A DNA stretch of 64,000 nucleotides from Pseudoalteromonas nigrifaciens (GTDB lineage Bacteria; Pseudomonadota; Gammaproteobacteria; Enterobacterales; Alteromonadaceae): positions 62,001 to 126,000 of the forward strand of contig NZ_CP011037.1 of assembly GCF_002221505.1 (NCBI RefSeq), written 5' to 3'. This document shows, piece after piece, positions 10,077-18,615 of this stretch. The translations under genes and the position numbers were made by a program. How positions within the stretch are numbered: position 1 is the stretch's first letter; every line of letters begins with the position of its first letter. The notes under the pieces were generated by a model. The model saw nothing but the letters and a program-made list of their open reading frames with translations. It was not told the origin of the DNA and did not search any database.

Positions 10077-10273
10077 TAACCTGTCTGTGGGTAATAAAGC
10101 TAGCTTTAGTCGCTTTTTGACGTTAACTGCATTGAATTTGTTTGCAATAGGCCAGCTATGGGCGCGTAAAGCTGCCTTGTTTCCTCCCCACTCCTCAAAA
10201 ACCTCTGATTAAAGAAAATAAAATTATCATTACAGTTTAATACTTTAGTAAACCTTTTAACCAGTTCAGTTAA
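10077..10273. repeat. MITE-like repeat, copy 2 (diverged)
   Basis: Same layout as copy 1: TAACCTG at the left, AATAGGCCAGCTATGGGCGC in the middle, TAACCAGTTCAGTTAA at the right. More substitutions than the other copies (for instance TTGTTTGCAATAGG versus TTACTTGCAATAGG), so it is an older insertion. Confidence 0.7.
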
Positions 10274-10453
10274 GTAGCTACCCACAACAGATCAGTATTT
10301 AACTAGCTGGCTATAATTACGGATCAGAGTTTAACCAAGCTTAGTGTAAAGCCCATTATTTAACCTTTTTAGCACTTTTATGGCTTTATAAACTGTAAAT
10401 AAAGGCCATAAGTGACTGATTTTAGCTTTTTGAGTGAACACTCACCTTATAAT

Positions 10454-10590
10454 AAACCGATTTTTTACTAACTTGAGCAATCCACAAAACACTTTTTTAC
10501 TAACTGAGGGCCTATAAACACTAGCTCAAACCGGTTTTTTACCAACTCAGTGGGTATTTAATTGTATAAACCGAAATTTTACCAACTCAA
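10454..10590. repeat. four degenerate 23-bp direct repeats
   Basis: Units begin at about 10454, 10486, 10528 and 10568. The shared form is AAACCGRTTTTTTACYAACT followed by a short GAG/CAG. Spacing is 32, 42 and 40 bases, so it is not a regular array. The region between aceA and the S9 gene is otherwise non-coding. Function unknown; they could be repeated binding sites or decayed short repeats. Confidence 0.5.
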
Positions 10591-10750
10591 ATAATAGTTA
10601 AGTCCGATACTTAAGCTAGGCATTAAGATAGCTTAAGTATTAGTAAGCATTTAGATGGCTTTATCTCTATATTGCTGATGTTAGCGTGTAGGTGAATATA
10701 GTTAAAGTGGACTATATCCCTAAAGGGGTAGTGAGTACTTTTTGGCTATA

Positions 10751-10949
10751 TTAACCTGATCTCCGGATAATAAACTTATCTCAAGCAGCTATTTTCAGCG
10801 CTAACTGCGTTGAATTTACTTGCAATAGGCCAGCTATTGACGCGTAAATTCGCCTTGTTTTCACTGAAAACCTCTGGCTAGAGAAAATAAAATTAAATAT
10901 AAATATGATTCAATACGTTAGTAAATCTCTTAACCAGAGTTCAGGTTAA
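10751..10949. repeat. MITE-like repeat, copy 3
   Basis: TTAACCTGATCTCCGG at the left and CCAGAGTTCAGGTTAA at the right, with an interior almost identical to copy 1. TTAA stands at both outer edges, which fits a target duplication or ends that include TTAA. Confidence 0.8.
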
Positions 10950-11024
10950 TTAACTTGCCGCGGCGTTTGTGGTTTGCCTTGGTGTTACTATTAAAAATAC
11001 CTAATCTGAGTTTAGGTTACTTAC

Positions 11025-11041
11025 TGTAAACCCCCTTTACA
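11025..11041. promoter_or_regulatory. 17-bp palindrome TGTAAA-N5-TTTACA (site 2)
   Basis: TGTAAACCCCCTTTACA, 91 bp beyond the stop codon of the S9 gene. It is the complement of site 3 on the other side of the same gene. Its location downstream of a gene makes an operator role here less obvious. Confidence 0.4.
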
Positions 11042-11055
11042 CTTATTGGTAATGC

Positions 11056-11083
11056 AAAAAAGCCACTTTAAAAAAGTGGCTTT
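11056..11083 (-). terminator. terminator of the S9 peptidase gene
   Basis: AAAGCCACTTT-AAAA-AAGTGGCTTT forms a stem with A and T runs on its flanks, 48 bp past the stop at 11132; orientation suits the leftward gene. Confidence 0.8.
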
Positions 11084-11131
11084 AACTTACATACCAAGGG
11101 GTATGTTTAGGTTATTTAGTGTGTTTATAGA

Positions 11132-12928
11132 TTACCATTGAATATAGGCAACTTTAGCCATTAAATTAGACGGACGAGCGGTAATACCATGTGATGCATC
11201 GGGAATACGTACCATAGCGGTTTCAACACCTTGTAGCTTTAATGCTTGATAAAACTGTTCGGTTTCTGAAATCGGTGTACGGAAATCAGATTCACCAGTT
11301 AGTAGCATAGTGGGTGTTTTTACATTGCCGACATAACTAATTGGCGAGCGTTTCATATAATGTTCTATATGATCCCACGGCTTACCCGGAAACCAATAGT
11401 CAGCAAAGAACGGGTAAAAGTCGGCAGTTAGTACAAAACTGATCCAGTTAATTACAGGTTTAGCAACCACGGCTGCGGCAAAACGGTCGGTATGGCCAAC
11501 TATCCACGCGGTAAGTACGCCGCCACCAGAGCCACCGGTAACAAACAATTTAGACTCATCAATAAAACCTTTGGCAATTAAAGCATCTACTCCAGTCATT
11601 AAGTCGTCATAATCGTTACTTGGGTAATTATGATGAATAGTTTGTGCAAACTCTTTGCCGTAAGAGTCACTCCCGCGAGGGTTCATATACAATACAACGT
11701 TCCCCTTAGCCGCATATAATTGTACCTCGGCGCTAAAGTGCGGGCCGTAATTGGCTACCGGGCCACCATGAATTTCAAGAATTAATGGGTACTTTTTATT
11801 ACTGTCAAAACCAGGCGGGTAGGCTACCCAAGCTTGAATTGGCAGTTGATCGTGGCTCGATTTAAGCCATAGTTCTTCTACCTTGGCTAGTTGTTTATGC
11901 CCCAGCGAGTTGTCATTTAAACTTGTTAAGCGCTGTGCTTTACCACGTTTAATTGCCGCTACATCGGCAGGGCGCTGCGTGTCGGCTAGGGTAAACACAA
12001 TTTCGTCATCTTCGCTCACATCAAAGTCGCCACCAGAATAAGGACGACCAAAGGAAACGCTGCCAATTTTTTCGGTAATAACTTTACGTGAACCGCTACG
12101 AGGTTGGTACGCTAACGTGGTTTGCCCTTGATCAGCGTAACTAAAGTAAATGCCTTTAGAGTTACCGCTCCATTTTATTTTAGCTACGCTGCGGTCTAAG
12201 TCAGCAGTTAAATTAGTTGTTTTACCCGAACGTAGGTCGCGAATATACAATTGGGTGTTTTCGTAATTAGTTTGTTTATCATCGTAACCGGTATACGCAA
12301 GATAGCGGCCATTAGGCGATACTTGAGGTTGGCGGTCGGGGCCGTTTCTATCGGTTACAGCGGTTACTTCAAGCGTAATTAAATTAAGTTTATATACTTC
12401 GCTGTTAGTTGGCTTTAACAAGTAATTGTTATGCCTATTAGCCGAAAAATATAACGCTTTTTTATCTTTACTAAAGCTAACTTCGCCGCCGTTATTAAAT
12501 TCATCAAAGGTAAGTTGTTTAGCATTGCCGCCATTTGCGTCAATAATAAATAATTGCTCAAAGCCCTTTTTAGAGTAACCAGCACCATCAGCACGATAAT
12601 ACACGTCGTCAATATATTTAGCTGGCTCTGACCAAGTAGCGCCTTCAGGTTTACCAGGTAAGTTAATGGGTGAGCTTGATGTGGTGGCAACAAACATACT
12701 AAATGCGAGTTGCTTAGCATCTGGGCTCCAGCTTAGCGCTTTTGGCGTACTTGTAAGGTTACTTATTTTGCTAACCGCGCCAGTTTTAAGCCATTTCATG
12801 TAAATTTGGTTGCTACCGTCACGGTTTGAAATAAACGCTAAACGAGAGCCGTCCGGCGACAACTTTGGCGAATGATCCATATGTACGCCAGAAGTAAGCG
12901 GTTGAATTTGTCGTGTTTTATATTCTAC
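11132..12928 (-). pseudogene. S9 prolyl-oligopeptidase-family peptidase, C-terminal 90% (split by IS200/IS605)
   Basis: This piece holds a WD40/TolB-like beta-propeller (repeats of the form LSPDGSRLAFIS, SPDAKQLAFS, SPNGRYLAYTG) and the whole alpha/beta-hydrolase domain. The catalytic Ser is in VTGGSGGG, Asp in GESDFRTP and His in DASHGI. The family are serine peptidases that cleave short peptides; the other half (14741-14941) gives it a signal peptide, so it acts outside the cytoplasm. The gene is broken after the codons for GNIWT by the element at 12929-14740. The fragment could be translated from the ATG at 12880 but would lack the export signal. Joining 14741 to 12928 restores one open frame reading GNIWT-VEYKTRQIQPLTSG. 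Confidence 0.88.
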
Positions 12929-13020
12929 CCAATAGCGCCAAGTGCTCCATCTAAATCTAATGAGCCAAAGCGAGTTAATTTAGGTGGTGGTGAAAGGCGC
13001 ACCACCACGAAGTGGTGGCT

Positions 13021-13434
13021 TTAATCAAATCCTTCCTGCTGAGCTAAATATTGCTTCACGATTTCAAGTGGTGCACCTCCGCAACTAACCAGACAATAAC
13101 TTCTGCTGTAAAAAACTGGCTTCCAGTAAAACTCACCCAAGTGTTCGGAAAACTCCTTTCGCACAAGTCTTGATGTAGCAGTTTTTAAACTGTTCACCAT
13201 TTTACTTGGTTGCATCTTGGGATTAGCAGAAATTAAAAGGTGAAGGTGATCTGGCTCACCATTGCACTCCAAAAGCTCACAATCCCAAGATTTTAACAAC
13301 CTTTTGTACTGAGATTCTAAGTACGCGGCAACCTCTGGCGTGATACAGCGACGACGATATTTAGTTACAAGAACTAAATGATAGTGAATATTATAAACGC
13401 TGTAATACAGCGTTTTTAGGGCTTGTTTTTTCAT
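13021..13434 (-). CDS. tnpA: IS200/IS605 transposase TnpA (Y1 HUH)
   Basis: 137 aa, the usual length for the single-tyrosine HUH transposases that cut and paste single-stranded DNA. The HUH motif is the HLH of EPDHLHLLIS (about residues 62-64) and the catalytic tyrosine is in IVKQYLAQQE near the C-terminus (about residue 129). The opening YYSVYNIHYHLVLVTKYRR is diagnostic. It appears intact. It is divergent from tnpB with 37 bp between the two starts, so one short region must hold both promoters. Confidence 0.95.
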   Translation of the reverse strand: MKKQALKTLYYSVYNIHYHLVLVTKYRRRCITPEVAAYLESQYKRLLKSWDCELLECNGEPDHLHLLISANPKMQPSKMVNSLKTATSRLVRKEFSEHLGEFYWKPVFYSRSYCLVSCGGAPLEIVKQYLAQQEGFD

Positions 13435-13471
13435 AATATTTTTTCATAACCACTAAATATAATTAGTTGTT

Positions 13472-14686
13472 ATGAAAAAAGCAATCCGTAAAGTTACATA
13501 TAAAATGAAATCATCAGTTTCTCAAGAAGAATCGCTGATGGATTTGTTTGTCCACCATCACCAGTTGTACAACTGGGCTTTACGTGATCGCATCGAAACA
13601 TATCGTGATTCTAATTACAGTCTTAACTTTCACGAACAGTGCAAAATCAACACTCTGTGGCGTAATAATCGTAAAGCGCATGGCATTTTCAATGCTAATG
13701 CTCAGAGTGAGCAAGTCACATTAAAACGTGTTGCACTGGCTTTTGACGGTTTTTTTAGACGGCTCAAAAAAGGTGATAAGAAAGCTGGATTCCCACGTTT
13801 TAAACCATTTCAACGCTTTAAAGGTTGGGGCTACAAGGCTCATGGTGATGGTTGGAAGCTCAACCTGAAAGAAAAAAAGCATGGTGCTGTTTATTTGGCT
13901 GATGTTGGTATCGTTAAGATCCGAGGTAAAGCTAGAAACACAGGAGGCAAGCCGAAAACTGCCGAAATCATCCGAAAGAATGGTGAGTGGTTCATTTCAG
14001 TTTCAATGGAGTATGACACCATTGAGAGAAACTGTGGCACTAAAGCTGTTGGCTTGGATTGGGGTGTTTCTCATTACTTTTCGACTATCGATCAGGATGG
14101 TAATTTTGAGCAAGTCGAAAACCCCCGTTACCTCAGAAACAGCAAAGAGCGATTAACCTCTTTACAACGTGACCTCGCGTTAGCGAAAAAAGGCACTCGC
14201 ACCCAGCGAAAATTAAAGCATCAAATTGCCAAACTCCACCAGAAAATCGCCCGTCAAAGACTCGATTTTACTCATAAAGAAACTGCAAAATTAGTTGAAG
14301 TGGCGGCATTGATCGCCACCGAAAAACTCACCGTTAAGAACATGACTCGTAGTGCCAAAGGTACTGTCGAGAAAAACGGAAAAATGGTGAAACAAAAGGC
14401 TGGTCTGAATCGGGAAATTCTGAACACCGCGCCAGCCATGACTCTTAATTTGCTGCGATACAAAGCGGAAGAAGCTAGTAGCGAATTTGTTGAAGTACCA
14501 ACAAAGCAAGTTAAGCCAAGTCAAACCTGTCCAGACTGCGGAGCTAAGAAGAAGAAATCCTTAGCAGACCGCTGGCACTCATGCGAATGTGGTTGTGAGA
14601 AGCCCCGCGATGTAGCCAGTGCGCAAGTTAACTTAAACTGGGCGTTAGGTATTCAGGCTGGGAACCAGCCTAAAAAGGTAGCTTAG
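13472..14686 (+). CDS. tnpB: RNA-guided nuclease TnpB (IS605 type)
   Basis: 404 aa. RuvC-like catalytic residues can be located: D196 in GLDWGVSHY, E284 in IATEKLTVKNM and D380 in KPRDVASAQ. The zinc finger is CPDC (353-356) with the second pair in HSCECGC (371-375). TnpB proteins use an omega/re-RNA made from the element's right end as guide and are ancestors of Cas12; that is established for relatives such as ISDra2. The catalytic set looks complete, so it may be active. Its guide would be the host bases directly after the right end (from 14741). Confidence 0.95.
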   Translation: MKKAIRKVTYKMKSSVSQEESLMDLFVHHHQLYNWALRDRIETYRDSNYSLNFHEQCKINTLWRNNRKAHGIFNANAQSEQVTLKRVALAFDGFFRRLKKGDKKAGFPRFKPFQRFKGWGYKAHGDGWKLNLKEKKHGAVYLADVGIVKIRGKARNTGGKPKTAEIIRKNGEWFISVSMEYDTIERNCGTKAVGLDWGVSHYFSTIDQDGNFEQVENPRYLRNSKERLTSLQRDLALAKKGTRTQRKLKHQIAKLHQKIARQRLDFTHKETAKLVEVAALIATEKLTVKNMTRSAKGTVEKNGKMVKQKAGLNREILNTAPAMTLNLLRYKAEEASSEFVEVPTKQVKPSQTCPDCGAKKKKSLADRWHSCECGCEKPRDVASAQVNLNWALGIQAGNQPKKVA

Positions 14687-14699
14687 GCTTTCTTTTTGA

Positions 14700-14734
14700 A
14701 ACTCCTTCAAAACGCGCAGCGTTTAGTGGGAGTT
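14700..14734 (+). ncRNA. right-end hairpin and presumed 3' scaffold of the TnpB omega RNA
   Basis: AACTCC ... GGAGTT encloses AAACG-CGCAG-CGTTT, giving a two-part hairpin 6 bases before the element's end. In IS605 relatives the guide RNA scaffold ends at the right end and the adjacent host sequence is the guide. The 5' end of the RNA cannot be placed by eye; only the terminal hairpin is marked. Confidence 0.6.
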
Positions 14735-14740
14735 GTTCAT

Positions 14741-14941
14741 TGTCCAAATATTACCTATTTTACGGTCGGTTTTTATATCCATTCTGTTACGTACAAAATA
14801 AACTGTTTTACCGTCTTTGGTAATGTCTAGCTGGTTAGCGTATTCAAGCGTAAATACATCTTCTAACTGTAGGGTGCTGCTATTGGCAAAGGCAAGATTA
14901 CCCGTGCTTATTAATAGACTAAGCGCAAAAAATGTTTTCAT
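14741..14941 (-). pseudogene. S9 peptidase, N-terminal piece with signal peptide
   Basis: Starts MKTFFALSLLISTGNLAFANS, a clear signal peptide, and continues to NRMDIKTDRKIGNIWT, where the IS200/IS605 element begins. The frame then runs seven codons into the element (MNNSH) and stops. Together with 11132-12928 it would make a protein of about 665 residues, normal for the family. Confidence 0.85.
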
Positions 14942-15054
14942 TTAAAATCCCTGTGGTTGTTAATAATAATAGTTATATGTTAGAGAGTTTAAAAATAATA
15001 GCTAGGGCGATGAAGTAATTGCGTGGGTAGACTGAATCTGTAAAACGGTTCGGC

Positions 15055-15071
15055 TGTAAAGGGGGTTTACA
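15055..15071. promoter_or_regulatory. 17-bp palindrome TGTAAA-N5-TTTACA (site 3), S9 promoter region
   Basis: TGTAAAGGGGGTTTACA, 114 bp upstream of the S9 start codon and 23 bp past the pxpA stop. With site 1 upstream of the M1 peptidase it suggests a regulator shared by the two exported peptidases. Confidence 0.5.
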
Positions 15072-15093
15072 GCTGAACATATTAAATAATGCT

Positions 15094-15822
15094 TTACCGT
15101 TTACACAATAATTTTATTTGTTGAATGAGTGCAATACCGGCAGGGTTATCGCCGTGAACGCATAAACTATCGGCATTTAAAATTAACTTTTTACCTGAAC
15201 GCGTAGTTACACTACCATCAGCTAACAGTTGCTTTACTTGCTCGATTAAAGCTTGCTCGTTATGCACACTACCTGCTAACTGCCTTGACACTAAAAGCCC
15301 TTCGTCGGTGTATTGTCTGTCGGCAAAGGCTTCTAATATTAATTTTATCCCTAAAGTGTCGGCCATTTTTTGATGCTTTTTAGCATCAGCCGTTGCTAAA
15401 ATCATTAATTTTAATGGGCTAGGGTAGTGTGCTACCGCGCTCATTACGCTAGTTAAAAGCTGCTCGTTAAGCATCATATCGTTATAAAGTGCGCCATGGG
15501 GCTTAACATAACTAAGGCTTAAGCCTTGTACTTTGGCCATACCTTCTAGCGCAGCAATTTGATAGTGCAGACAATTTGTAAGCTCGCTTGCACTAAGTGC
15601 CATAGATCGTCTGCCAAAACCTTGTTGATCTGGGTAGCTAGGATGAGCGCCAATTTGTACCTTATGCTGTTTTGCCAGCTTGAGCGTATTTGCCATTACA
15701 TCGGCATCACCCGCATGAAAACCACAAGCGATGTTAGCCATATTAATGTGCGGCATAACCTCTTCATCTAAGCCCATTTTCCAAGCACCAAAGCTTTCAC
15801 CTAAATCGCAATTTAATAGCAT
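15094..15822 (-). CDS. pxpA: 5-oxoprolinase subunit A (LamB/YcsF family)
   Basis: 242 aa. The N-terminus reads LLNCDLGESFGAW, followed by NIACGFHAGD and VQIGAHPSYPD, the signature blocks of LamB/YcsF proteins. With PxpB and PxpC the subunit hydrolyses 5-oxoproline (pyroglutamate) to glutamate using ATP. No pxpB or pxpC is in the window, so the complex must be completed elsewhere or this copy acts in another context. Only 11 bp separate it from the glycosidase stop upstream, with AAGGAGA before its ATG, so it is cotranscribed with the glycosidase. Confidence 0.92.
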   Translation of the reverse strand: MLLNCDLGESFGAWKMGLDEEVMPHINMANIACGFHAGDADVMANTLKLAKQHKVQIGAHPSYPDQQGFGRRSMALSASELTNCLHYQIAALEGMAKVQGLSLSYVKPHGALYNDMMLNEQLLTSVMSAVAHYPSPLKLMILATADAKKHQKMADTLGIKLILEAFADRQYTDEGLLVSRQLAGSVHNEQALIEQVKQLLADGSVTTRSGKKLILNADSLCVHGDNPAGIALIQQIKLLCKR

Positions 15823-15833
15823 TTAAGTTCTCC

Positions 15834-17684
15834 TTACTTTTTTATTGTTACAGGCAAAGTGCCATTAGCTGGCAATTTTCCTAACAGTACGTGTGCTAAA
15901 GCGGTAAATGCGGGGCCTGTTACAATATCGTTTTTATCGTGATCAATATTATAGGCATACGATGCAAGTACAGCATGCGCATAATCGCTAAACTCAGCAA
16001 TGTCGTAAGGCGCTCTTAGGCTAATAAATACCGTGTTTTTATTTTGCTTTTTGGCCACTTTTAATAACGACTCAAGTGCTTTTGGTTGCTGTGCGTTGCT
16101 AAGTGCAAATTGAGGATCGTTTTTTAAATCATCCATACCGCCAATTTCTACCGCACTTTGATTTGGCGTTGCATTGCCCGCTATAACAACATCGGCTTTA
16201 TTAATGTCTGTGTGCGCTTGTTGCGGATCAAAGCCTTGCAAGCTGCTACAAGTATAGTTAAGCGTATGTTTACTAATGCTTTGCAGGGCTTGTTGTAGTG
16301 CCATACATTTGCGGGTGTCGGGCATTATAATATGTATATGTTGCCCGGCTTTAAGTGTAAGTGGCAGTGTATTGTGAGTGTTTTTAACTTGTGTAATAGC
16401 CTCTACCGCAAGTTGAGCTTCAATATTGCGATGCGCTTTACTACCAATAACATGCTTGGCGTTAACTAGCGCATTAATGGCGTTAAAACTGGTGTTAAGT
16501 TTAAACTTACTTTTAAGCGCTGTAATACGCTGCGCCGACTCAGTTATTTCTTGCTGATTAAGTTGCTTAGTTTTAACCGCTGTAACTAAATCTGTAATGA
16601 GCTGATCAAGTTTGGTTAAGTCATCTATGCTGCGAATTTCTATTGGCATTAAGGCAATATCGACCCCTGCAGCAAAGGTATTTATAACCGCTTGAGTAGG
16701 ATTGAAAAAGTGACTAATACCTGCCATATCAAGTGCATCGGTTACTACTACGCCATTATAATTAAGCTCATGGCGTAAAATATCAGTAATTATTTTACGC
16801 GACATAGTTGCGGGCTTAATCATGCTTTTACCATCTACACTGGTAAAGGTACTGCTATCAAGCGCAGGGTACTGAATATGTGCGGTCATGATCATGCCAG
16901 GGCTTTGCGTGGCAATAATCTGTTTAAAAGGGGCTAGGTCTTGTTGGTAAATAACCTCTTTTGAATGGTTAACTCTAGGTAAGCCCGTATGGCTATCTAC
17001 GTTAGTGTCGCCGTGGCCCGGAAAATGTTTAAGCGAACTAATAATGCCGTTATTTTCAAATCCAGCAACTTGAGCTGCACCTAAAGTTGCAACGCGCTTA
17101 GGATCCTCGCCAAACGAGCGTACATTAATAACGGGGTTATCTGGGTTCATATTTACGTCGATTGAAGGCGCATAATTAACGTTAATACCCAAAGCACTTA
17201 GCTCGGTGGCCATTACTTTAGCGGTTTGCGCGGCAAAATAACTGTCGTGTTTTTCAAAAGTAGCACCAATCGACATATTACCGGTAAACGAGGTTGCTAC
17301 ATCGCGCGGTAGGCGTGCAACACGGCCGCCTTCTTGATCTACCGAAATAAACAAAGGTAATGCCGAACTCGATTTACTTGCAGCATGTTGTAATTGTTGG
17401 TTAAGGGTAATTATTTGTTCAATAGATTGGGTGTTTTCAGAAAATAAAATCACCCCGCCAATATTGTATTTACTAATGGCGTTTGCCAGTTCATTGGGTA
17501 ATTGAGTCATTGGCGTTCGGCACTGTTTGCTTGCACCTTGATGACAAAAATAGCGAAAGTCGAGTAATAGCTTTTGGCCAAGTTGTTGTTCAAGCGTAAG
17601 CGCAGGTTGAGCTATAGAAGATTGTAATGGCATTAAACACCCGATTAAAAAAGCAATAGACGATACAGCATACTTATTTAGCAA
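15834..17684 (-). CDS. secreted family-3 glycoside hydrolase, beta-N-acetylglucosaminidase type
   Basis: About 616 aa. The start chosen is TTG at 17684 because GGAG lies 6 bases upstream; the reading frame extends a few codons further but over the ribosome site. A signal peptide follows (LLNKYAVSSIAFLIGCLMPLQSSIAQ). The GH3 core contains KHFPGHGDTNVDSHTGLP, the NagZ-type His/Asp catalytic dyad motif, and the nucleophile Asp in VVTDALDMAG. Unlike the cytoplasmic, 340-aa NagZ of E. coli it is exported and has a second C-terminal domain, so it more likely degrades external chitin or peptidoglycan fragments than recycles muropeptides. Upstream of pxpA in one operon. Confidence 0.88.
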   Translation of the reverse strand: MLNKYAVSSIAFLIGCLMPLQSSIAQPALTLEQQLGQKLLLDFRYFCHQGASKQCRTPMTQLPNELANAISKYNIGGVILFSENTQSIEQIITLNQQLQHAASKSSSALPLFISVDQEGGRVARLPRDVATSFTGNMSIGATFEKHDSYFAAQTAKVMATELSALGINVNYAPSIDVNMNPDNPVINVRSFGEDPKRVATLGAAQVAGFENNGIISSLKHFPGHGDTNVDSHTGLPRVNHSKEVIYQQDLAPFKQIIATQSPGMIMTAHIQYPALDSSTFTSVDGKSMIKPATMSRKIITDILRHELNYNGVVVTDALDMAGISHFFNPTQAVINTFAAGVDIALMPIEIRSIDDLTKLDQLITDLVTAVKTKQLNQQEITESAQRITALKSKFKLNTSFNAINALVNAKHVIGSKAHRNIEAQLAVEAITQVKNTHNTLPLTLKAGQHIHIIMPDTRKCMALQQALQSISKHTLNYTCSSLQGFDPQQAHTDINKADVVIAGNATPNQSAVEIGGMDDLKNDPQFALSNAQQPKALESLLKVAKKQNKNTVFISLRAPYDIAEFSDYAHAVLASYAYNIDHDKNDIVTGPAFTALAHVLLGKLPANGTLPVTIKK

Positions 17685-17708
17685 AACACACTCCAAAGCT
17701 AAATAAAA

Positions 17709-17737
17709 TAGATAAGTGCATGCAGCTTATCTATTTT
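17709..17737. terminator. hairpin between hmuV-direction gene and the glycosidase
   Basis: AGATAAG-TGCATGCAG-CTTATCT with T-rich flanks on both sides. It could end leftward transcription coming from hmuV before the glycosidase. Confidence 0.5.
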
Positions 17738-17829
17738 TTAGTGCAACTGCAAAGCAGATACGCAATAGCGGTGCGTTTAAGTCTTATTGATTTTTAAAGC
17801 TGAATAAACGCTGATATTAGTTAAGTATT

Positions 17830-18615
17830 TTAGTAACACATTTGAATGTGTGGCATAGCCTCGCTGGTGTTATTTTCAAGCCTGGCGTTAATATTATATA
17901 CCCGTTTAAGTAGCGCAGGGGTAAGCACTTCTTTTGGTGTACCACATGCTGCTACCTCGCCATTATTAAGCATGTAAATTCGATCTGCAAAACTGGCAGC
18001 AAGCGATAGGTCGTGGATCACGGCAACTACTCCTGCGCCTTGGCTAGCAATACTTTTAGCTTGAGCCATTACATCGTATTGATGAAAAATATCTAAGCTA
18101 GAGGTGGGCTCGTCAATTAGTAAGTAAGGTGTTTTATTGGCAACTAGGCTAGGCTGAATTTGGCATAATACCCGCGCAAGTTGTACGCGTTGTTTTTCTC
18201 CGCCAGAGAGTTGTGTAAAGGTATGGGTTTTTAAGTGCGTTACACTAAGTGCTTGCATTACTTGCTCTGAAAAATGCATAAGCTGCTGTTTACTATAGTC
18301 TGCTTGATGGGCAAAGTGCGCCATATCAACCACTTCAGCTACGCTAAATGGAAAGTCGAGTTCGTAATTTTGCGTAAGCACAGCGCGTAATGTAGCCAAA
18401 CTTGCTATTGAGTAGTCGCTAAGCAAGCGGTCATTAAGCGTAATATCGCCATTATTAATTTTTATATCGCCGCATAAAGCTTTTAATAACGACGATTTAC
18501 CCGCCCCATTAGGGCCTATAATTACCACTAACTCGTTAGGTTTTACATAAAAGTTAATATGCTTGAGTAGTTTTTTTTGCCCAATTTGGGCCGATACATT
18601 ATTAGCGCACAGCAT
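17830..18615 (-). CDS. hmuV: heme ABC transporter ATP-binding protein
   Basis: 261 aa. Walker A is GPNGAGKSS (about residues 36-44), the signature is LSGGEKQRVQLARVL and Walker B is LLIDEPTSSLD, followed by the H-loop His in VIHDLS. It energises import of heme across the inner membrane with HmuU. Its start abuts the hmuU stop (18615/18616), so the subunits are coupled. The FecE/HmuV assignment rests on context with HmuT, TonB and the heme receptor. Confidence 0.92.
   Translation of the reverse strand: MLCANNVSAQIGQKKLLKHINFYVKPNELVVIIGPNGAGKSSLLKALCGDIKINNGDITLNDRLLSDYSIASLATLRAVLTQNYELDFPFSVAEVVDMAHFAHQADYSKQQLMHFSEQVMQALSVTHLKTHTFTQLSGGEKQRVQLARVLCQIQPSLVANKTPYLLIDEPTSSLDIFHQYDVMAQAKSIASQGAGVVAVIHDLSLAASFADRIYMLNNGEVAACGTPKEVLTPALLKRVYNINARLENNTSEAMPHIQMCY

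Larger units (their letters stand above)
12929..14740. mobile_element. IS200/IS605-family insertion sequence (IS605-like, tnpA and tnpB divergent), about 1812 bp
   Basis: The boundaries are inferred from the interrupted host gene: removing 12929-14740 restores the S9 reading frame, with an uncertainty of one or two bases. There is no target duplication and no terminal inverted repeat, as expected for the family. The left end (tnpA side) carries overlapping alternative hairpins at 12983-13018 made of GGTGGTGGTG, CACCACCAC and GTGGTGG. The right end carries the hairpin at 14700-14734. The base sequence just left of the left end, TTCTAC, is the presumed insertion motif. Confidence 0.85.

Noticed and set aside
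10454..10590. CRISPR array
   Set aside because: Only four degenerate units, irregular spacers of 8-19 bases and no cas genes.
13021..13434. RAYT transposase linked to the dispersed motif
   Set aside because: The gene is a canonical IS605 TnpA within a complete element together with tnpB, and the dispersed motif is not arranged around it.
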